Source: Anaeromyces robustus (Eukaryota; Neocallimastigomycota; Neocallimastigomycetes; Neocallimastigales; Neocallimastigaceae). Taken from it: 41,960 nucleotides of DNA. Positions 1 through 10,605 of the stretch are shown piece after piece. Under the pieces are notes generated by a model, which saw only the letters and a list, made by a program, of their open reading frames with translations, did no database searches and had not been told where the DNA came from. The stretch covers positions 1 to 41,960 of the forward strand of contig MCFG01000497.1 of NCBI GenBank assembly GCA_002104895.1, read 5' to 3'. The position numbers and the translations under genes are program-made. Every line of letters starts with the position of its first letter. Positions within the stretch are counted from its first letter, which is position 1.

Positions 1-469
1 GGAAAGGTAACTTTTTTAAGTCAATTTCATAATTGTTTATTATGGAGGACATTGGTTAACCTTATATAGGACCCATATTTACAGGGAGCGAGTTTAGAGC
101 TGGATTCGAGGTTCAAGGAAGGAGGAGCTTGTATCCAGACAAGATCGTCAATCTTATACGTAGGAGCGGTCATTCTCTTCTTATCGGATGCGCGCTTGTA
201 TAATTCTTGAGAACGGAGAAGGACATCCTGTATATGATTGAATCCTTCGGCAACCTTTTGAATGGTTTTGTGATTTATATTAGTTGTTGGAAGTAGAGTG
301 AATTCGTCCATATACGGGTGGAATCCATAATTTACAAAGAAGGGAGTTTCGTTGGTAGAAGGGTGAATTGAGTTGTTGTAGGCAAACTCAGCTAGAGGTA
401 GGAAGTCAGCCCAGTCATTGTGATAAAAGGATCTTGAGAAACAGCGGAGGTATTGTTCGATGTAGGAGT
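1..469 (-). pseudogene. Ty3/gypsy integrase C-terminal part (family 1), detached and frameshifted
   Basis: This is the end of the integrase of the element at 1106-5115, cut off from it by the insertion at 470-1105. Reading down the minus strand from 469 it resumes with a typical post-catalytic integrase segment (Tyr-Ile-Glu-Gln-Tyr-Leu, then AEFAYNNSIHPST, FFVNYGFHP), followed by the basic KRMTAPTYKIDDLVWI stretch that precedes the GPF/Y module. The frame ends at a stop at 27-29, but a one-base shift there restores YEIDLKKLPF up to the window edge, so the GPF/Y-like region is frameshifted and continues outside the window. Joined to the upstream pol it would complete the IN domain; as it stands it is not translated with it. 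The family assignment is secure, but functionality is unlikely. Confidence 0.8.
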
Positions 470-1105
470 ATCAAAAGGTTAAACAAACGAAATAGGCTGA
501 AAGTTATTAAATGTGGCTTGTAATAAATTTTGTCTTTTTATTTAAGATTTAGTTTAAGAATATTATTATTTATTCAGGTTAAATAGTAATTAAATTTATA
601 AATTGTTTCTAACTATCGATATAAAAAATTAATTAATAAAGATTATGGTTAAATCTTCAATTTAGATTATTCAGACGATAATCTCTTTTATGAAGAAAAA
701 ATATAAAAGTGATTTTTCTTCATATTTATATTTTTTTCTAAATTTAAACTATATAAATAAACTAACTAATATTACTAATAGAAAATGAGTTATTAGTAAT
801 AGAAAATGATTAATTACTAAAAGCATAAAAATATTATTAATACATTAATAATTATTATTTTTAAAGAAATAAAATAATTTCTAAGATATTCTAATTATTA
901 ATAATAAAATTGATAAAATATTTAAATTATTCTTAAACTATTTTTGAGGCTTGAAATAAATTTTAATTATTAATTATTATTAAATAAAAATTAATTTTAT
1001 TATATTTATTAATATATTATTGTTTAAGGCTTGAAATAAATTTTAATTATTAATTATTATTAATAAAAATTAATTTGATTATATTTATTAATATATTATT
1101 GACAA
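470..1105 (-). mobile_element. solo-LTR-like insertion inside integrase (LTR-C related)
   Basis: This 636-bp AT-rich insert breaks the family 1 integrase reading frame and is flanked on both sides by the 5-bp direct repeat ggagt (465-469 and 1106-1110), as expected for an integrase-made target duplication. Removing the insert and one repeat joins the integrase codons in frame. The minus strand carries a TATA-like aaaatataaatat at about 719-735, in a context that resembles the LTR-C copies near 20350 and 37210. The right edge reads ttattgacaa, close to the LTR-C edge ttatttatca. The left edge does not show the usual TG/CA terminus, so the exact family and ends are uncertain. Confidence 0.6.
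947..1101. repeat. 80-bp tandem duplication inside the solo LTR
   Basis: Two nearly identical copies of an approximately 80-bp AT-rich unit starting aggcttgaaataaatttt begin at 947 and 1027. They differ by one A and one T/G change. The unit lies at the minus-strand start of the 470-1105 insertion. Confidence 0.85.
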
Positions 1106-3919
1106 GGAGTTACATTGTTCAACTTGTCCAACGGTTTCGTGGTGGTCGGTAGTTGCTATTTTTGATTGAACACCTAAAATAAGAAGGAACTCTTGCCATA
1201 AATCACTAGTAAATTGAGTTCCTCTATCAGTTATTATATCGTAAGGAAGCCCATGCAGTCTATAAATTGAATTAATAAAAGCTTTAGCTGTTTGTGCTGC
1301 ATTGGGTATATCCTTAAATGGAACAAGGTGTATCATTTTAGAAAATCTATCAACAACTACCATTATTACAGTGTAATTTTTGGAAGGAGGAAGCCCACAA
1401 AGAAAATCGATTTCGATTGATTTCCAAGGTCTTTCAGGAACTTCTAAGGGTTGAAGTAATCCAAATTTTCGGTGTCTCGACTTTTTATTTCTCATGCATG
1501 TTTCGCATGATTTAACAAAGTCTTTGACATCGTCTTCCATTTTAGGCCACCAAAAGTTCCTAGAGATAAGTTCCAAGGTTCTTTTGACACCTAAATGACC
1601 GGCGGCGGGAGTCTCATGATATCTCATGAGTATTTCTAATCGAAGTTCCTTAGGAATATATATTAAATTGTTATAAAATATAAGATTGTCATCGATTTTA
1701 AATTTGTTCATTTTTCTGAACGGTTTATAAAAATAACCTTGATTTGCATTATTGGGAGCGAAGTAAAGACGAAGGTCTTCGGCTACAGGATCATTTTTAA
1801 GATGCTTTTTAATATTCGAGAGAAAATCATTTGTTATGCTAATCAAACAGGGAGTAGAGCTAATGTTCTTTTTATCCAAAATAAACTCTGGTTCTTCTTC
1901 TCTATCATCTTTTACGTAGTCGGGTCTTCTTGATAAAGAATCTGGCTTACCATTTTTATTACCTTGGCGATAAATAAGTTCGAAATCGTACTCTTGGAAA
2001 AATAGATGCCAACGATGTTGTCGTTGGTTGCCAATTTTACCACCAAGAGTGTATATTAGGTTCTTGTGATCGGTGAATACTTTCACCTTAAACTTAGCAC
2101 CTAATAAGAGATGACGCCAGGTAGAGAATGAATCTTTAATAGCCAGAAGTTCTTTGTCGGTGATCGGATAATTAAGTTCAGCGTTGTTAAGACTTCTCGA
2201 ATGATATGCAACAGAATGAAGTTTATTATCATCATCGTATTGCGAAAGAACTGCGCTAATAGCAAAGTTGCTGGCGTCGCATTCGACAATAAATTGTTTA
2301 GTATTGTCGGGATGGAGAAGGACGGGAGAAGTCGTAAAACGTTTCTTTAAGATTGAGAATGCAGAGTCGCATTCTGGAGACCAGATAAATTTCTTCCCCT
2401 TTTTTGTTAAAGAGTGTAAAGGTTTAGCGATTGAGGAGAAGTCCTTTACAAATCTTCTATAGAAATTGCAAAGACCAACGAATCTTTGCACATCCTTTAC
2501 ACATTTAGGGACAGGCCATTCTTCAATGGTCTTAATCTTCTTCGGGTCGGTAGAAATACCAGATCCTGAGATTACGTGACCTAAGAATTCGACTTTGTCT
2601 TTATCGAATTCGCATATTGAAAGTTTTGCAAATAAGTTCTTTTCAATTAATTTCTTAAGAACATCGCGAACGGTTTTATGATGTTCTTCTAGACTATCAG
2701 AGTAGATAAGGATATCATCTAAATATAAGATGACAGATTTTTCTAAAAAAGGTCTAAGAACGGAGTTAATAAACGATTGGAAGACAGCTGGGGCATTTTT
2801 TAATCCAAATGGCATTACTAAATATTCGTAATGACCATATTTAGTACGGAAGGCAGTTTTATATTCGTCACCTTCCTTAATTCTAATTAAATTATAAGCG
2901 GAGCGTAAATCTAATTTAGTAAAGTATTTTGTTCCCTTCACGCGTTCGATTATATCCCTGATAAGCGGAATTGGATAAGAGTTTCTAACTGTAACCGCAT
3001 TTAATTTTTTATAATCGACGCAAAGTCTAAGAGAACCATCACGTTTCTTCTGGAATAAGACAGGATAACCTGCAGGAGAGTTGGATTCTCTGATAAAGCC
3101 CTTTTCTGACATGTCTTCGATATAATCCTTGAGGGTTTCTTCTTCTTCTAAAGATAGTTGGTAGATAGGATCATAATGAAGGGTAGCACCATCTTTTAGT
3201 ATAATTTCACAATCGGTAAGGCGGTGTGGAGGGAGTTTGTCTGCTTCTTTTTTGCTAAAGAAAACTGCGAGATCTCTATATGGTTCTGGGATATCTTCAA
3301 TATTTGGTTCCTCAGATCCAGAGACATCTTTTTGGGAAAGGAAAGAATAAATTAAAAAATTATAATTGTAATGATTTGACTTATTATTATTATTATTGGA
3401 AAAAGTTTTTATTAAATCATTTTTAAAATGATTTAAACCAAGAGTAGAATAAACATATTTATTGAGATAATTATAGTGGATTTTATATTTCTCCATGAAT
3501 TGATTACCTAAAAGTAACTCAACAGGGAGATGGTCTGAGACCAAAAATTTTTGTTTAAAACGAATAAATCTGAATTTCTTGTTGATAAATAATTTTATTT
3601 GAAATTTTAGAGATACAAAGCTATTTATTGAATCTGTATCTCCACTGATTCCTTTTATTAAGATTTTGTTTTGACATTTGTTAATATTTAAATTAAGTTT
3701 TTTAACAAGATTTGATGAAATAAAATTACAAAGTGATCTAGTATCTAGAATGGATCTAACTTGGTATTTAATAATTTTGTTATTCTCATTTAAAATAGGA
3801 ATGTGTGATTTAAATGAGAAGAATGATTCAGGGAGGCTATTGTTTAGGGTAGTTAAGTTATGTTGAACTTCCTTTGAGAAGTTCAAAGTAAAGGACTTCT
3901 TTTGAAGTTCATCAACTAG
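1106..3919 (-). CDS. pol: Ty3/gypsy Pol polyprotein (protease-RT-RNase H-integrase), family 1, 3' end disrupted
   Basis: Pol of a Ty3/gypsy retrotransposon, which makes the enzymes that copy the element RNA into DNA and insert it. Domain order on the minus strand: aspartic protease near 3740 (LDTRSLCNF), reverse transcriptase with LYLDDILIY near 2720, RNase H (VECDASNFAISAVLSQ near 2270), an HHCC zinc finger (HETPAAGHLGV, then CETC near 1500-1620), and an integrase core with D, D (TDRGTQF) and E (GQVEQ) near 1110-1370. The frame is open from the gag slippage site, so Pol is probably made by -1 frameshifting and has no own ATG. Oddities: the protease motif is DTR instead of DTG, and the frame runs into the insertion at 1105 and stops at 1088, cutting off the IN tail. 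About 930 codons stay open, so the copy is young but probably dead. Confidence 0.92.
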
Positions 3920-5115
3920 TTTTTTGAACTGATCTTTTGAACATCAGTAATGCGGTTGTCGTTACTGTTGTTTTTAGACTTATTATAAAAATTGTAGTTT
4001 TTATTAAAATTATTACTTTTATTCTTCTTATCAGTATTCTGCGGACGGGAATTTGAATTTTTCTTCTTGTTAGTTCTAGTTCCAGAGAACTGACTAATCT
4101 TTACATTCATTTCTTGAGAAGACTCTAACAAAATACACTTTGTTATAATTTCTTCGAGCTTCTCAGGAAACTTTTCCATTTTATTTATTTCATCCTTATA
4201 TTTAGGATGAAGACCTTTATAGAAGAACAATGCTAAAGGTTCTTCAGGCCAAGCTAAGTCAGCTGTTAACTTACGGAATTCATCAATGTACTCATTGATT
4301 TTTCCGTAATTATGCTTTATATTGGCTAATTTAATTTTCTTTAATTTCCTGTTAACGACATCAGGAAAGGCTCTTTTTAATTCTTCTAAAAGAATCCATA
4401 AAGAGGATGGAACAGTACCAATAGGATATTTTGTTTGGTACCAACTTCTTGCAGCTCCACGCAACCTAGACTGAACGAAGTTGATTTTTGCTTCTTCGGG
4501 CCATAACTTACAAGGATAAGTTTTAAATGTATCTCCGCAAAGTTGACAGAATAGATCAATTTCGGAGATATCACCATAAAAAAGACCAGGTTCTGGTACC
4601 TGAGCAATAGTATAGGGAAAAGCTGTTCTCATGATAACGTCGTTGTCTACATCAAACCTGGTAGTAGTAGAAGCATTATCATCGAAAGTAGTTTGAGGAG
4701 CAGAAGTGGTAGGTACAGGAGTTGGTTGTTCGCTAGTGGAAGCCGTAACACCAGGATAAAGTCTCTCTCTTTGTGTAAGCTCGCGCTTAAAGTAGAGAGT
4801 AGCCTTTTTCAGAGATTCTAAGGAGTTCATTATCTCATTGTTGGCACGCTCGTAGGATTGAAATTGTTTCATTACCTCTTGATGGTAACATTGCAAATCA
4901 TCCTTTGAGACAAAGCCTTGATTTACTCCAGATACTATATTTGAGCAAGCTTTGGAAGTCTCATTACTTAATTGTTCTAGCCCTTCAGCTAAGGAATTGC
5001 AGGCTTGCGAGGCTTCCATTCTTAATTGTTGAACTGAATCTTCTTGATTCATCTCCATTTCTTCGTCCGATTTAGCAGAATAACCAGTGTTTTTTCTTAA
5101 AGAAAACTTTGTCAT
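3916..5115 (-). CDS. gag: Ty3/gypsy Gag (family 1)
   Basis: Structural protein forming the virus-like particle of the element. The 399-residue frame starts at an ATG (MTKFSLRKN). An N-terminal helical, Gln/Glu-rich part (about residues 20-115) and a Pro/Thr linker (about 120-145) are followed by a retrotransposon Gag capsid domain (about 160-340) with FYGDISEIDLFCQ, SRLRGAARSWYQTKYP and the conserved segment YIDEFRKLTADLAWPEE. The C-terminus is a Lys/Asn-rich basic tail, presumably RNA binding; no CCHC zinc knuckle is visible. It ends directly after the slippery heptamer that links it to Pol. A second copy, nearly identical over the overlap, lies at 41379-41960. Confidence 0.9.
   Translation of the reverse strand: MTKFSLRKNTGYSAKSDEEMEMNQEDSVQQLRMEASQACNSLAEGLEQLSNETSKACSNIVSGVNQGFVSKDDLQCYHQEVMKQFQSYERANNEIMNSLESLKKATLYFKRELTQRERLYPGVTASTSEQPTPVPTTSAPQTTFDDNASTTTRFDVDNDVIMRTAFPYTIAQVPEPGLFYGDISEIDLFCQLCGDTFKTYPCKLWPEEAKINFVQSRLRGAARSWYQTKYPIGTVPSSLWILLEELKRAFPDVVNRKLKKIKLANIKHNYGKINEYIDEFRKLTADLAWPEEPLALFFYKGLHPKYKDEINKMEKFPEKLEEIITKCILLESSQEMNVKISQFSGTRTNKKKNSNSRPQNTDKKNKSNNFNKNYNFYNKSKNNSNDNRITDVQKISSKN
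3919..3925 (-). promoter_or_regulatory. -1 ribosomal frameshift slippery heptamer at the gag-pol junction
   Basis: On the minus strand the heptamer A AAA AAC sits in the gag frame (codons TCA AAA AAC) immediately before the gag TAG stop at 3916-3918. Pol is open in the -1 frame across exactly this point. A AAA AAC is a canonical X XXY YYZ slippery site of known retroviral frameshift signals. The same arrangement occurs in the second copy at 41382-41388. A downstream pseudoknot was not modelled. Confidence 0.75.
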
Positions 5116-5599
5116 TCCAAGGAAGTTACAAAACAGCAGGTAAGATTATTGTAAAGTTTTAATTTGGTTTAAAGATTAACTTGGTCAGAATACTGAATAA
5201 TCTAATACGTAGGGTGTACAACTAATATTGATTTTATTATAAGTTTTAATATAAATATTAATTCTTTATTTAGTTTTATTTAATTATTTTATTATTATAT
5301 TTTATTAGATTTTTATTAGGTTAATAATCTTACAAAGAATGTAAGAATACATATTTCATCAATCTTTTATACATTTTCATTGAACAATACAATAATATAA
5401 GTAAATTAATATTTATATTAATTATAATAATATATATAAAAATAATATAAGATAAAAATATAATTTGTTAATAAAATAAAAGTATAATTTATATTCAACT
5501 GTATTATTAATTAAAATTAATAATAATTAAATTGTTTAAGGATTTGGGGCGCATAAACATGCTTAATAATAATTATTTAATAGATATAATGTAGCTTAT
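5116..5599. other. gag leader and AT-rich spacer, no gene seen
   Basis: This stretch lies upstream of the family 1 gag on the minus strand and should hold its leader and perhaps its 5' LTR. No convincing TG...CA pair, primer binding site or repeat partner elsewhere in the window was found. Near 5529-5617 there is an inverted repeat, ttaaggatttg facing caaatcctta, that encloses a ggggcgcat motif also present in the MULE-type termini further right. Confidence 0.4.
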
Positions 5600-5865
5600 A
5601 TCTATAATCCATTCAAATCCTTAACATTAGTAAATATTTTACCTCCTTTTACTCTAACAAATCACTGATTAAAGAAAGAGAGAGAGTAAGAATTGCGAAT
5701 GATCTTTTCATTAAATTTTCTATAATCAACACATAAGTGTAAAAAAGCATTCTTCTATTCTACAAAAAGGATAGATGGTGAAGTAGATTTTCTAATAAAA
5801 TCTTTTACAAAATTATCTTTTAAATATAACCTTTTTAATTCTTCTCTTTCAACTTCATTTAAAGT
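5600..5865 (-). pseudogene. reverse-transcriptase relic (Ty3/gypsy)
   Basis: The minus strand encodes a decayed RT N-terminal part: NEVEREELKRLYLKDNF, DFIRKSTSPS, then HLCVDYRKFNEKIIRNSY and VKGGKIFT. This matches the order in the intact family A pol (23395-23640: EIEREELKRYLKEN, FIRKSTSPAG, RLCVDYRKLNEMTIRNSY). At least two in-frame stops and missing residues make it non-coding. It ends abruptly on both sides and is adjacent to an LTR-B copy. Confidence 0.75.
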
Positions 5866-5905
5866 TGAAAAGAAGAATTAAAAAAAGATATAATATAATG
5901 GTCAA

Positions 5906-6609
5906 TGTAACGAATCTTAGAAATTAGTAAAATAATAACTAACCATGATCTAGTAATTAGTCACTATGATCATTAGACCGAATACTCTGGATTCAATTCA
6001 CATTTATTCCAAATTTTATAAAAATTTTATTTTAAAATTATTTATAAACTTCTGTATTTCGTTCTGTATTTTGTTCTGTATCTTTTTCTGTATTTTGTTT
6101 CTGTATTTCTTTATAGAAATACATAGAATAAAATAAGAAACTTTAAGAAAAAATTATATTTCTTTACTTTTCCATGAGATTCATTTTATATCAAAAAATC
6201 TTTTTATATTCTAATATTTTTTTTATTTTTTATAAACTTTTATTTTTAAAATTATTTTCTGATAAGAGTATAAATAGGTGTAAAACTTTTGTTTAAAATA
6301 TTTTCTCTTCGTGCTTTTATTTAATGTTTACATTTTATAATAGTAATAATTAATCAATAAGTAGTTTGAAATACAATAATTAATTAGTATTTATTTTTAT
6401 AATTAAACTATTTTTTTTAATAAAATAATTTTTAATGAATTAAATAAAATTAAAACCCAAATTACTAGTATGTTTTAGCACTGACCTTCCAGATAGTAAA
6501 TGGAAAGGTATTCTAATATTATAAGTTTAATTTTATTTTTTTTTTTATTTTAAATATTTTTTCGCGTCAGTTTCGGTACTTGTAATATTGGAACATCGTT
6601 CCAGTTACA
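5906..6609 (+). mobile_element. solo LTR, LTR-B copy a (divergent)
   Basis: This 704-bp unit starts tgtaacgaatc and ends cgttccagttaca, matching the LTR-B copies at 12104, 18992 and 22285. It contains a decayed tRNA-like module (5944-6000), a tataaatagg-type motif followed by gtgtaaaac near 6270-6290, and the hairpin-forming accttcc...ggaaaggt near 6486-6511. The 5-bp flanks (gtcaa and ctagg) do not match, so it has been rearranged or the duplication has decayed. Confidence 0.75.
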
Positions 6610-6889
6610 CTAGGTTATTCATATTGTTATAGATTTGAGGAAGATAATAATGAAAAAATATCTAATTTACAGATTTTTGGATATTAAGAGCTCTTCTTAT
6701 ACTTTTTCTACAATCGACAAATGTATACATTGATAAAACATGCATTTCTAGTTTTTAAATTATTAATTCTTTCATTTAAATTGTTATATCTTCATTAGTT
6801 ACTATCTTTTTAAATCATTGAATATATATATATTACATTTAGATTAAATATTAATGAAAAAGGCATTATATTATAACTAATAGAACTTA
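6610..6889. other. AT-rich spacer, no gene seen
   Basis: Between two LTR-B copies. No open frame, repeat partner or RNA gene was recognised here. Confidence 0.3.
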
Positions 6890-7065
6890 TTATTTTTTAT
6901 AAGTTTTTATTTTTAAAACTGTTTTTCAGATAAAAATATAAATAGGTGTAAAACTTTTGTTTAAAATATTTTCTCTTGGTGCTTTTATTTAACATTTTAC
7001 ATTTTACATTTTACATTTATATTTACATTTACATTTACATTTCTTATATTAGTAATAATTAATTT

Positions 7066-7118
7066 GGGAGAAGTGCATTTCGGAATCGTGCATTTCGGAA
7101 TCGTGCATTTCGGAATCG
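7066..7118 (+). repeat. left terminal inverted repeat of the MULE
   Basis: Starts gggagaagtgcatttcgg and carries three tandem copies of a 15-bp gtgcatttcggaatc unit. The first two units match the right end in inverted orientation. Confidence 0.85.
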
Positions 7119-7165
7119 TACATTATTGTATGTGGCTTGATGATAAAATATTTTATAGCCACATT

Positions 7166-8107
7166 TATCAAAAATAAATAAATAAATAAATACATAAATA
7201 ACTAAATAAAATCAAAATAAAATAGAATCAAAATAATATTTTATTAATAATCTTTTAAATAATATTTTGTTAAAAATTGTATATAAATAAGGACTTTATT
7301 CTATTATTATTACTAAATAAATAAAACTATTATAATCATTAAATAAATAATTATTTTAATAATAATAAATAAATAAATAAATAAATAAATAAATACATAA
7401 ATAATTAAATAAAATTAAATATTATTTTATTAATAATCTTTTAAATAATATTTTGTTAAAAAAATTATTTAAAAAAGGACTTGTTCTGTTATCATTAAAT
7501 AAATAAAACTATTATAATTATTAAATAAATAATTATTTTAATAAATAATAAATAAATAAATAATTAAATAATTAAATAAAATTAAATATTATTTTATTAA
7601 TAATCTTTTAAATAATATTTTTTTAAAAAAATTATTTAAAAAAGGACTTGTTCTGTTATCATTAAATAAATAAAACTATTATAATTATTAAATAAATAAA
7701 TATTGTAATAAATAATAAATTAATAAATAAATAATTATTAAATAATTATAATTATTAAATAAATAATTATTTTAATAAATAATAAATAAATAAATACTAA
7801 ATAAATAAATAGTTATTAAATAATTATAATTATTAAATAAATAATTATTTTAATAAATAATAAATAAATAAATACTAAATAAATAAATAATAAATAGATA
7901 ATTCTTTAATATTTATTTAACAATTATTGAATATATAAATAAATAATAAATATATAAATATTTAATAAATAAATAAATAAATACTAAATAATTAATTAAT
8001 AAATAAATAAATAATAATTATTTATTATTTATTTTTCAATTATTTCAAAAAAAACATATAAATATATGATAAATAAATAAATAAATAAATACTAAATAAT
8101 TAATTTA

Positions 8108-8139
<32 letters not shown>

Positions 8140-8235
8140 AATTATTTAATATTTATTTAGCAATTATTTAAAAAAATATATAAATATATGATAAATAAAT
8201 AATTAATTAAATAATAATTAATAAATAAATAATTT
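7166..8235. repeat. AAAT microsatellite and longer tandem repeats in the MULE left arm
   Basis: Long runs of aaataaat are mixed with a longer unit of roughly 160-190 bp. That unit contains taataatcttttaaataa, then aaggac and taaaactattataa, and is repeated three times between about 7240 and 7720. No reading frame is supported. Confidence 0.75.
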
Positions 8236-8298
8236 TTTTAATATTTTTTTAAACGGTTATTAATAAAAAAATAATTAGTTACTATATTATAATTATAA

Positions 8299-9720
8299 AT
8301 GGAGGAAATTGAAAAAATTGAATTTAGTGAAACCAATCGAGGCAAAAAACAACTCATTATTAATAAAAAATATAAATTTAATTTTTCACTTAAAAAAAAA
8401 GATAATTCAAAAGTATACAGATGCACAGAATACAAAACAGCAAATAAATGTAAATCTTTCATTATTTTAAATGATACAAATGAAATTTTAAAATATGAAA
8501 GTTTCCATAATCATCTTGAAAAAGAATTTGATGCATCTCTGTCACTAATAAAACATAAAATTAAAGAGGAAATCAGAAAAAGCACAATTCCAATGGATTT
8601 AAAACCAAGGCGTATATAACGAAGTTTCTCAAAACATGGGATTCATATGTCCAGAGTATGATACAATTAGATCCCAAGTACTTAGAAATATAAATAAGCA
8701 AATACATACAGATATTACAACATTTGATAAAATTCCAAATGAATCAATATATTATAAAACAGAAAGAGGAGAGGATTTTATGATATTCAAAAATCCTAAT
8801 AATTTTTCAATCACCATTTCAAGCAAAATTATTTTCGAAATATTATGAAGATATATTTGCTGATGGTACTTTTTATGTAGCGCCTAAGTTTAGCTACCAA
8901 GTATTTATAACAAGAACTTACGTTTCGGAATTAAATAAATTTTATACTACTTCAATTTCTATATTAAAAAATAAAAAAGAGGCCACATATGAAACATTAT
9001 TTAAAGAAATAATAAAAAATGTAAATAAATTTAGGGAAAATAGTATAACTACCCAAATTAATTTACACTGTGATTTTGAAATAGCTATATCCAATGCCGC
9101 AAGAAAAATTATTCCTAATTTAAATATCAAATATTGTGTTTGGCATTACAAAAAATCTTTAGAGAAACAAAAAAATAAATTATGTTTTAATGAAGTTGAT
9201 AATAATAATGATGTATATGTATATTATAAAGCTATTTCAAATTTTCCTTTTATAAATCCTGAATATATATTTGATATTTATTTCAAAATCAAAAGTGCAT
9301 GCAAAAAAAAAAAACTATAGCAATTTTTTGGAATTTTTAGAATATTTTAAAAATAATTATTTACATAAATACAATACTAATAATTGGAATTATTATAAGA
9401 ATATAGAGCATATAACAAATAATGCTTCAGAATCTTTTAATAATTACTTAAATAATTTATTTCCAAAAAAACCTTCATTTTTTAAATTAATTTATATATT
9501 AAAAAAAGAAGAATCCTTATCCTACAATGATTACGAAAGGAGAATTAATGGAATCTGGAGAAAAAAACAAAAAATAATTAGAAAGACTGATGAAATAAAA
9601 AATATAATTGAAAATTATAAATATATGGAAAAAGATTATATTTATAATGGATATGATAGAAAAGATATTGTTGAATTATGGTATAATTGCTTAATTGATT
9701 TAAATAATAAAAAATACTAA
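8299..9720 (+). pseudogene. FLYWCH zinc finger-MULE transposase, frameshifted
   Basis: Transposase of the surrounding element, expected to cut and join its terminal repeats. The protein reads in four pieces. Piece 1 (8299-8619) holds a FLYWCH-type finger (VYRCTEYKTANKCKSF...FHNH). Piece 2 is 8636 to about 8810. Piece 3 (about 8808-9300) holds the MULE DDE core with FADGTF (first Asp near 8862), HCDFEIAISNA (second Asp) and CVWHYKKSL. Piece 4 (about 9300-9720) holds NASESFNNY, the catalytic Glu near 9430. Frame changes lie near 8615 (one base lost), near 8810, and in an A-run near 9302-9313. All three catalytic acids remain, so the decay is recent, or the A-run shift may be a sequencing error. 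Total length is about 470 codons. Confidence 0.88.
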
Positions 9721-9887
9721 TTTTTTATTATAAATTAGTATTTTTCTAACCTTTTTAAATTATATATTATGCTTAAATATTGTTCTTGTAACAATATAAG
9801 GAAATAAAATTACTTTAAGATTTTTTTTAGCTAGTTTTTAACTAAATTATATCTAAAACTGATCTATTTAACTATAATTAAAATATA

Positions 9888-10050
9888 ATTAATATCAATA
9901 TCACAATTTTTAGTATAAAAATATTATTAATATCAATATCAAAATTTTTAGTATAAAAATATTATTAATATCAATATCAAAATTTTTAGTATAAAAATAT
10001 TATTAATATCAATATCACAATTTTTAGTATAAAAATATTATTAATATCAA
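9888..10050. repeat. 38-bp tandem repeat, about four copies
   Basis: The unit contains aatatcaatatcacaatt and tagtataaaaatattatt, with an exact 38-bp period; copies differ at one position (caca versus caaa). It lies between the transposase and the right terminal repeat of the MULE. Confidence 0.9.
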
Positions 10051-10566
10051 TGTCAATCTTATTTAGTAAAAATAATAATATCAATTATGTTTAAAAAATC
10101 ATTAAATAAATATTTTTTTATTTTTTATTATTTTATTAAAATTTTAGTTATTATTATTTCAATTTAATAATAAAATAAATTAAAATATTTTATATAAATA
10201 ATTTTAAATATAAATGAAAAATATAATAAAATATTAAATAAAATAAAAGACTTTGAAAAAATATGATTTTTGTTTGTTTGTAAAAGTTAATGAATAACTT
10301 GAATCTTTCTTTTTTAAATTTTTTTTTGTATTTTTTTGTATTTTTTTTTCAATTTGATTTTATTATAATTTTTTTAATTATTAACTTATTTACATCTATT
10401 CTTATATTATAATTATATTTTTTTAATTATTATTAAAATAATATTCTACTTCATTTTATTTTTATTTCATTTTATTTCATTTTTTAATTTGTAATTATTA
10501 ATTATAATTTTTAATTATTATTTATTTATTTATTCATTTATTTAATATATAAAATTTCATGCGCCA

Positions 10567-10605
10567 CAGATTCCGAAATGCACAATTCAGAAATGCACCA
10601 CATTC
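10567..10605 (-). repeat. right terminal inverted repeat of the MULE
   Basis: Read on the minus strand it gives gaatgtggtgcatttctg, then a perfect gtgcatttcggaatc, followed by tgtggcgcat just inside. It pairs with 7066-7102. Confidence 0.85.

Larger units (their letters stand above)
7066..10605 (+). mobile_element. MULE-type DNA transposon with terminal inverted repeats and 9-bp TSD
   Basis: This 3540-bp element is flanked by aattaattt on both sides (7057-7065 and 10606-10614), a 9-bp target duplication typical of Mutator-like elements. Its ends are inverted repeats built from gtgcatttcggaatc. Inside lie AT-rich subterminal tandem repeats and a FLYWCH/MULE transposase relic (8299-9720). It is inserted in an LTR-B sequence whose two halves align on each side, which independently confirms the borders. 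The transposase is frameshifted, so this copy could move only with help from another source. Confidence 0.85.

Noticed and set aside
6680-6750. Possible second RT relic (FVDCRKSIRRA on minus)
   Set aside because: Only a few residues resemble VDYRKLN and the flanks do not continue the RT pattern; too weak to list.
8238-8462. Hydrophobic minus-strand frame with apparent membrane segments
   Set aside because: Antisense to the FLYWCH part of the transposase; an AT-rich coding strand produces such frames.
9888-10050. CRISPR-like array of regular repeats
   Set aside because: The 38-bp units are contiguous tandem copies with no unique spacers, in a eukaryotic transposon.
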